Source of the DNA: an uncultured Pedobacter sp.
Lineage (GTDB): Bacteria; Bacteroidota; Bacteroidia; Sphingobacteriales; Sphingobacteriaceae
DNA: 55,336 nucleotides
NCBI RefSeq assembly: GCF_913776295.1
Contig: NZ_CAJYOJ010000009.1
Coordinates: 1-55,336, forward strand
Direction: 5' to 3'
Position 1 is the stretch's first letter; every line of letters starts with the position of its first letter. Below the pieces are notes generated by a model, which ran no database searches, was not told the DNA's origin, and saw only the letters and a program-made list of their open reading frames with translations. Position numbers and translations under genes: made by a program. This document shows positions 52,645 through 55,336 of this stretch, one piece after another.

Positions 52645-53781
52645 GTCGTTAAAAAATGATTGATACAGACTGTTTATTGCTGCCCGACTAAAATCGGGAA
52701 GACCATTTGTATAAGTTGCATTTATTCCATTGGTAATAATCACAAATCCGAATTTTTCTTTAGGATTAAAAAACATCGTACTATGCAAACCATAAGCGGA
52801 ACCCGTATGGCCCTTTAGCTTAACGCCCGGTATCAGGTCATCCGCAGTACTAATGGCCAGGCCATAGCCTTCTTCAGGGGTTAAGGCAGTTTGCATTAAT
52901 TTCGCACTTTTCCTGGTCATTATTTTTACGCCATTTGACTTGCCATAATTCATGTGCATAATCATGTATTTGGCTAAATCAATAGCAGAAATCTTCATAC
53001 CGCCTGTTGGCGAAAAAATTGGCGTAGAATACCCCATTACATAATTGGCAATCTCGCTCCGCCTTGGGGCATAGGCAGTTGGCGAAAGTGTATAAGTTTT
53101 GGTATCCGGACGATATTCATACAGGCTTACAAAACGTGTACTATCTAAGGAATCAACACAGTAGCCTGCATAAAGTCCCAAAGGCTTTAGGATATGATTT
53201 TTGACGTAGTTATCGAAACGTTCACCAGATTTTTTTTCGATAACGGCACCAGCTAAGTTAAAATTAAGATTGCAATAATCGAATTTGCTTCCCGGCGCAT
53301 CATCATTATAGCATTTGGCCCAGTTTGGATTTTTATCAGGATTGATCACATCGAAATTTAAATATCCCTGCGAATCGTTCAAACTGGAAGTATGGGATAA
53401 CGCCATTTTCAAGGTAATCTTCTGATCGGGAAATTTTGGGTTCCTGATTTTAAAACCCACCAAATCTCCAAAATCGTCATCAAGGGAAATTTTACCTGCC
53501 TCAACTAACTGCATGATGGCTGTTGCCGAAAAAGATTTGGAAATGGAAGCAATCCTGAAAATATCCTGGTTGGTTAATGGTAATTGTTGCGCTAAATCTT
53601 TTAAACCGAAAGAGTGACTGTAAATTATCCGACCATCTTTTACCACGGCTACTGAAGCGCCAACAGCATTGTATTTGTCCATTACAGATTTAAAATCTGC
53701 TTCAGTTTTTTCTTGCTGTGCATGTGTTGTCGAAACTAAACCAAAGATTAAGATAAATGCATAAAAGTATTTAAATTTCAT
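52627..53781 (-). CDS. Serine hydrolase, beta-lactamase/class C PBP-like
   Basis: 384 aa from the ATG at 53781, giving a normal signal peptide (MKFKYFYAFILIFGLVSTTHAQ). The frame continues to 53853 but would put residues ahead of the signal. Class C fold motifs: nucleophile Ser in SISKSF (SxxK), Tyr/Asn in FDYCNLNF (YxN) and the HTG triad in KGHTGSAYG near residue 330. Periplasmic; family members are peptidases or esterases, and true beta-lactamase activity is not implied. It lies 58 nt after the VOC gene and is probably co-transcribed with it. Confidence 0.9.
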   Translation of the reverse strand: MKFKYFYAFILIFGLVSTTHAQQEKTEADFKSVMDKYNAVGASVAVVKDGRIIYSHSFGLKDLAQQLPLTNQDIFRIASISKSFSATAIMQLVEAGKISLDDDFGDLVGFKIRNPKFPDQKITLKMALSHTSSLNDSQGYLNFDVINPDKNPNWAKCYNDDAPGSKFDYCNLNFNLAGAVIEKKSGERFDNYVKNHILKPLGLYAGYCVDSLDSTRFVSLYEYRPDTKTYTLSPTAYAPRRSEIANYVMGYSTPIFSPTGGMKISAIDLAKYMIMHMNYGKSNGVKIMTRKSAKLMQTALTPEEGYGLAISTADDLIPGVKLKGHTGSAYGLHSTMFFNPKEKFGFVIITNGINATYTNGLPDFSRAAINSLYQSFFNDLKQVR

Positions 53782-53839
53782 AAACTTATAAGATAGGTAT
53801 GAATATATTAATATAGTTGAAAAGTTCTGATATCCTATT

Positions 53840-54301
53840 TTACTTATCGTCATTTACTTCCAGCCAGTGTCCATCCGGATCCCTAAAATAAATTTGTTTT
53901 ACGCCATCAACCCGAAGTGTAACTCCTTTTTCTTTTCCTGCCCAATCTTCGAAACTGATATTTTTGGCATTTAGTTGCTGTATAAAGTCATCAACTGACG
54001 GAACGCTGAAACACAGGTGTCCGTTTTTATCAAAAGTTTCATTTCCTTTTGCGCCTTGTATGAGATGAAGCTGTCCGGCAGGCCCTAAAGTAAACCAGGT
54101 ATGCCGGTTATCTTTGAAAGGTTCCGGGATAATTTTAAGGTTAAATACACTTTCGTAAAAAGCAGTCGCTTTTCCCAGGTCGGACACATAAACAGCGATA
54201 TGATTTAAGATAGCAGCTGTGTTTTCTGTTTTAATTTGCGCCATGGCTTTTGGGGAAATGATAAAAAGTAGGATAGCTATAGTAAGGATAATCTGTTTCA
54301 T
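53840..54301 (-). CDS. Secreted VOC-family (glyoxalase-like) protein
   Basis: 153 aa with a signal peptide (hydrophobic 5-17, ending AMAQ). One VOC unit pair: ILNHIAVYVSDLGKATAFYESVFNL (first beta-alpha-beta), GQLHLIQGA, HLCFSVPSVDDFIQQL, and QIYFRDPDGHWLEVND with the metal-type Glu at the end. The His, Gln/His and Glu metal ligand positions are filled. Exported VOC proteins are common in Sphingobacteriaceae; substrate unknown. First gene of a two-gene unit with the serine hydrolase. Confidence 0.88.
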   Translation of the reverse strand: MKQIILTIAILLFIISPKAMAQIKTENTAAILNHIAVYVSDLGKATAFYESVFNLKIIPEPFKDNRHTWFTLGPAGQLHLIQGAKGNETFDKNGHLCFSVPSVDDFIQQLNAKNISFEDWAGKEKGVTLRVDGVKQIYFRDPDGHWLEVNDDK

Positions 54302-54432
54302 GGTTAAATATCACACTTAAATGCGAATATTTGTAATTAAAGTGCTTCCGTCATGGCTTATTTACAAATGAAATAGCTGACAATCCTTGTATCGACTGGA
54401 AGGTGCGGAACGGAGATCTTTTCTAAAAAAAC

Positions 54433-54447
54433 TTAGCGAGACGCTAA
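54433..54447 (-). repeat. REP hairpin, RAYT type
   Basis: TTAGCGAGACGCTAA, perfect 6-bp stem with loop AGA, core identical to the REP at 31059. It is followed by AAAGTATTA and, 37-53 nt on, AAAAAAGATCCTTCGCT, as in the 54985 copy. Confidence 0.85.
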
Positions 54448-54639
54448 AATAATAAAGTATTAAATGAGGATCTTCCTACACGCAAAAAAGATCCTTCGCT
54501 GCTTTCAGGACGACATATTTTTTTTTCGCATCTGAAACGATATCGCAAAAGCCATAGTATCTCTTCATTCCCGCGCAGGCGGGAATCTTAAAACGCTTGC
54601 ACTAAGATTATTCATTAGTGTTTTAGCATTCATGAGTAA

Positions 54640-54669
54640 TTCGTGGTTCCCATCCGATAGCTATCGGAT
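54640..54669. repeat. TTCGTGGTTC-type repeat hairpin
   Basis: TTCGTGGTTCCCATCCGATAG block followed by the perfect palindrome ATCCGATAGCTATCGGAT (54652-54669). The leading block matches 41482-41502. Confidence 0.7.
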
Positions 54670-54716
54670 CAAGTTGGAAATGACGATCTATAAGGGGATG
54701 TTACCTAATAAATTTA

Positions 54717-54739
54717 GGTCTTAGCGAGACGCTAAGACC
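54717..54739 (-). repeat. REP hairpin, RAYT type, perfect 10-bp stem
   Basis: GGTCTTAGCG, loop AGA, then the exact complement CGCTAAGACC. The longest and cleanest REP stem in the window; same core as the RAYT flanks. Confidence 0.88.
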
Positions 54740-54984
54740 ATTAAAAGGTATGAAAAAAGAGACAATAGAACTAATTTAAACCAACTATTTTCAGCTTAGC
54801 TTGAAGCTTATGCGAAATTTCGGAAGAGAGATCTTTTAACCCGATTTAAACGATCTCTCCATTACGCTACCGATGAAAAATCGGTGAGCTTCAGTCGAAA
54901 GGACGATACCACTCATATAAATTTTGCTGTCATTGATTATACTGTAATTATTCCTCGGGATGACAAGCTTTTAATAAAAGGGCC

Positions 54985-54999
54985 TTAGCGAGACACTAA
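54985..54999 (-). repeat. REP hairpin, RAYT type, one mismatch
   Basis: TTAGCGAGACACTAA: the core with one mismatch in the right arm. Followed by GGAAAGTATTA and AAAAAAGATACTTCGCT (55037-55053), giving a REP-plus-tail unit shared with the copy at 54433. Confidence 0.75.
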
Positions 55000-55336
55000 A
55001 ATCGGAAAGTATTATACTGGGAAACTCTCCCCAACGAAAAAAGATACTTCGCTATGCTACCATTGACGTTATTTTGCAATTGTCTATTAATGAGTGACTT
55101 GCGAAACCTATGCATTTCCGCGTAGCTAGGCCGTAGCACCGTATCTCCGTTCCTCTTAAATCCGGCCTAACAAATTTTTCGGGCTCCACTGACAAAGCCA
55201 TCCCACTGGCTTCGAAAGAAAACGGCGTAGCCCTCATGAATGCAGCTGAAAACTATTAAAACGAATGAATAAATTTTCAGCCGGTGTTTTTTGTTTCTTT
55301 TTGACATCAAAAAGAAAGAGCCCTTCGGCGGCGGCG

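Larger units (their letters stand above)
54302..55336. other. Gene-free REP-rich region to the window end
   Basis: More than 1 kb without a credible gene. It holds three REPs of the RAYT type (54433, 54717, 54985), a TTCGTGGTTC-type repeat (54640), a CCCGC/GCGGG hairpin (54570-54588) and, at 55052-55237, a minus-strand frame whose product resembles spurious ORFs from dispersed repeats. The last 50 bases have T-rich TTTCTTTTTGA followed by GGCGGCGGCG. Confidence 0.7.

Noticed and set aside
52627..53781. Serine hydrolase as an antibiotic-resistance beta-lactamase
   Set aside because: SxxK/YxN/HTG motifs are shared by many class C-fold peptidases and esterases; nothing in the sequence points to beta-lactam hydrolysis.

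Overview
The window looks like a chromosomal segment of a Bacteroidota member, most likely a Sphingobacteriaceae/Pedobacter-type soil or plant-associated bacterium. The basis is low-to-medium GC, promoters of the TTTG / TAnnTTTG type, few Shine-Dalgarno sequences, and a gene set typical of that group (Bacteroidota-type glycan genes, DUF3606 with LigD, a YfhM/PbpC pair, a topoisomerase I with C-terminal repeats and a Lys-rich tail). The species call is inference; no 16S or other marker RNA is present. The only RNA gene I can support is one tRNA-Arg(UCU).

Layout. 0-6.6 kb, minus strand: sbcD-sbcC, followed by an AT-rich, C-terminally truncated RloC/PrrC-like (AAA_13) ATPase and the first codons of another gene that leaves the window. 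6.6-9.5 kb: sparse region with tRNA-Arg, two small hypothetical genes and a dispersed repeat. 9.5-16.1 kb: a glucuronide-use locus (GH2 beta-glucuronidase, GH88 unsaturated glucuronyl hydrolase, SDR mannonate/fructuronate oxidoreductase, UxuA) with a divergent LacI-type regulator and a perfect palindromic operator. 16.2-18.1 kb: divergent MFS exporter and MarR regulator with twin operators. 18.3-24.6 kb: MBL-fold hydrolase, glutathione peroxidase, topA and two small proteins. 24.8-33.6 kb: a YfhM-like alpha-2-macroglobulin and penicillin-binding protein 1C, the classic periplasmic defence/repair pair, here split by a REP-associated tyrosine transposase (RAYT) with its REP hairpins.

33.6-42.6 kb: a repeat nest, then lysoplasmalogenase, an OB-fold-like secreted protein, a Vsr-like endonuclease, PAP2 phosphatase, a Crp/Fnr regulator, a HAD phosphatase, aldose 1-epimerase, an aldo/keto reductase and a CDF transporter. 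42.6-46.1 kb: histidine kinase, succinate-semialdehyde-type dehydrogenase and quinone oxidoreductase on the minus strand. 46.1-47.1 kb: a repeat-derived region with pseudo-ORFs. 47.4-50.6 kb: DUF3606 protein, three-domain LigD and a Dabb protein. 50.7-54.3 kb: GT87-like membrane protein, a second DUF3606-like protein, a serine hydrolase and a VOC protein. 54.3-55.3 kb: gene-free, full of REPs.

The most interesting features are (1) the RAYT with matching REP hairpins both beside it and 24 kb away, inserted in the yfhM-pbpC pair; (2) a composite intergenic repeat of roughly 250 bp present three times plus a fragment; (3) the truncated RloC-like ATPase attached to sbcDC; (4) the mirror-image MarR operators, each starting on the last base of a -7 box.
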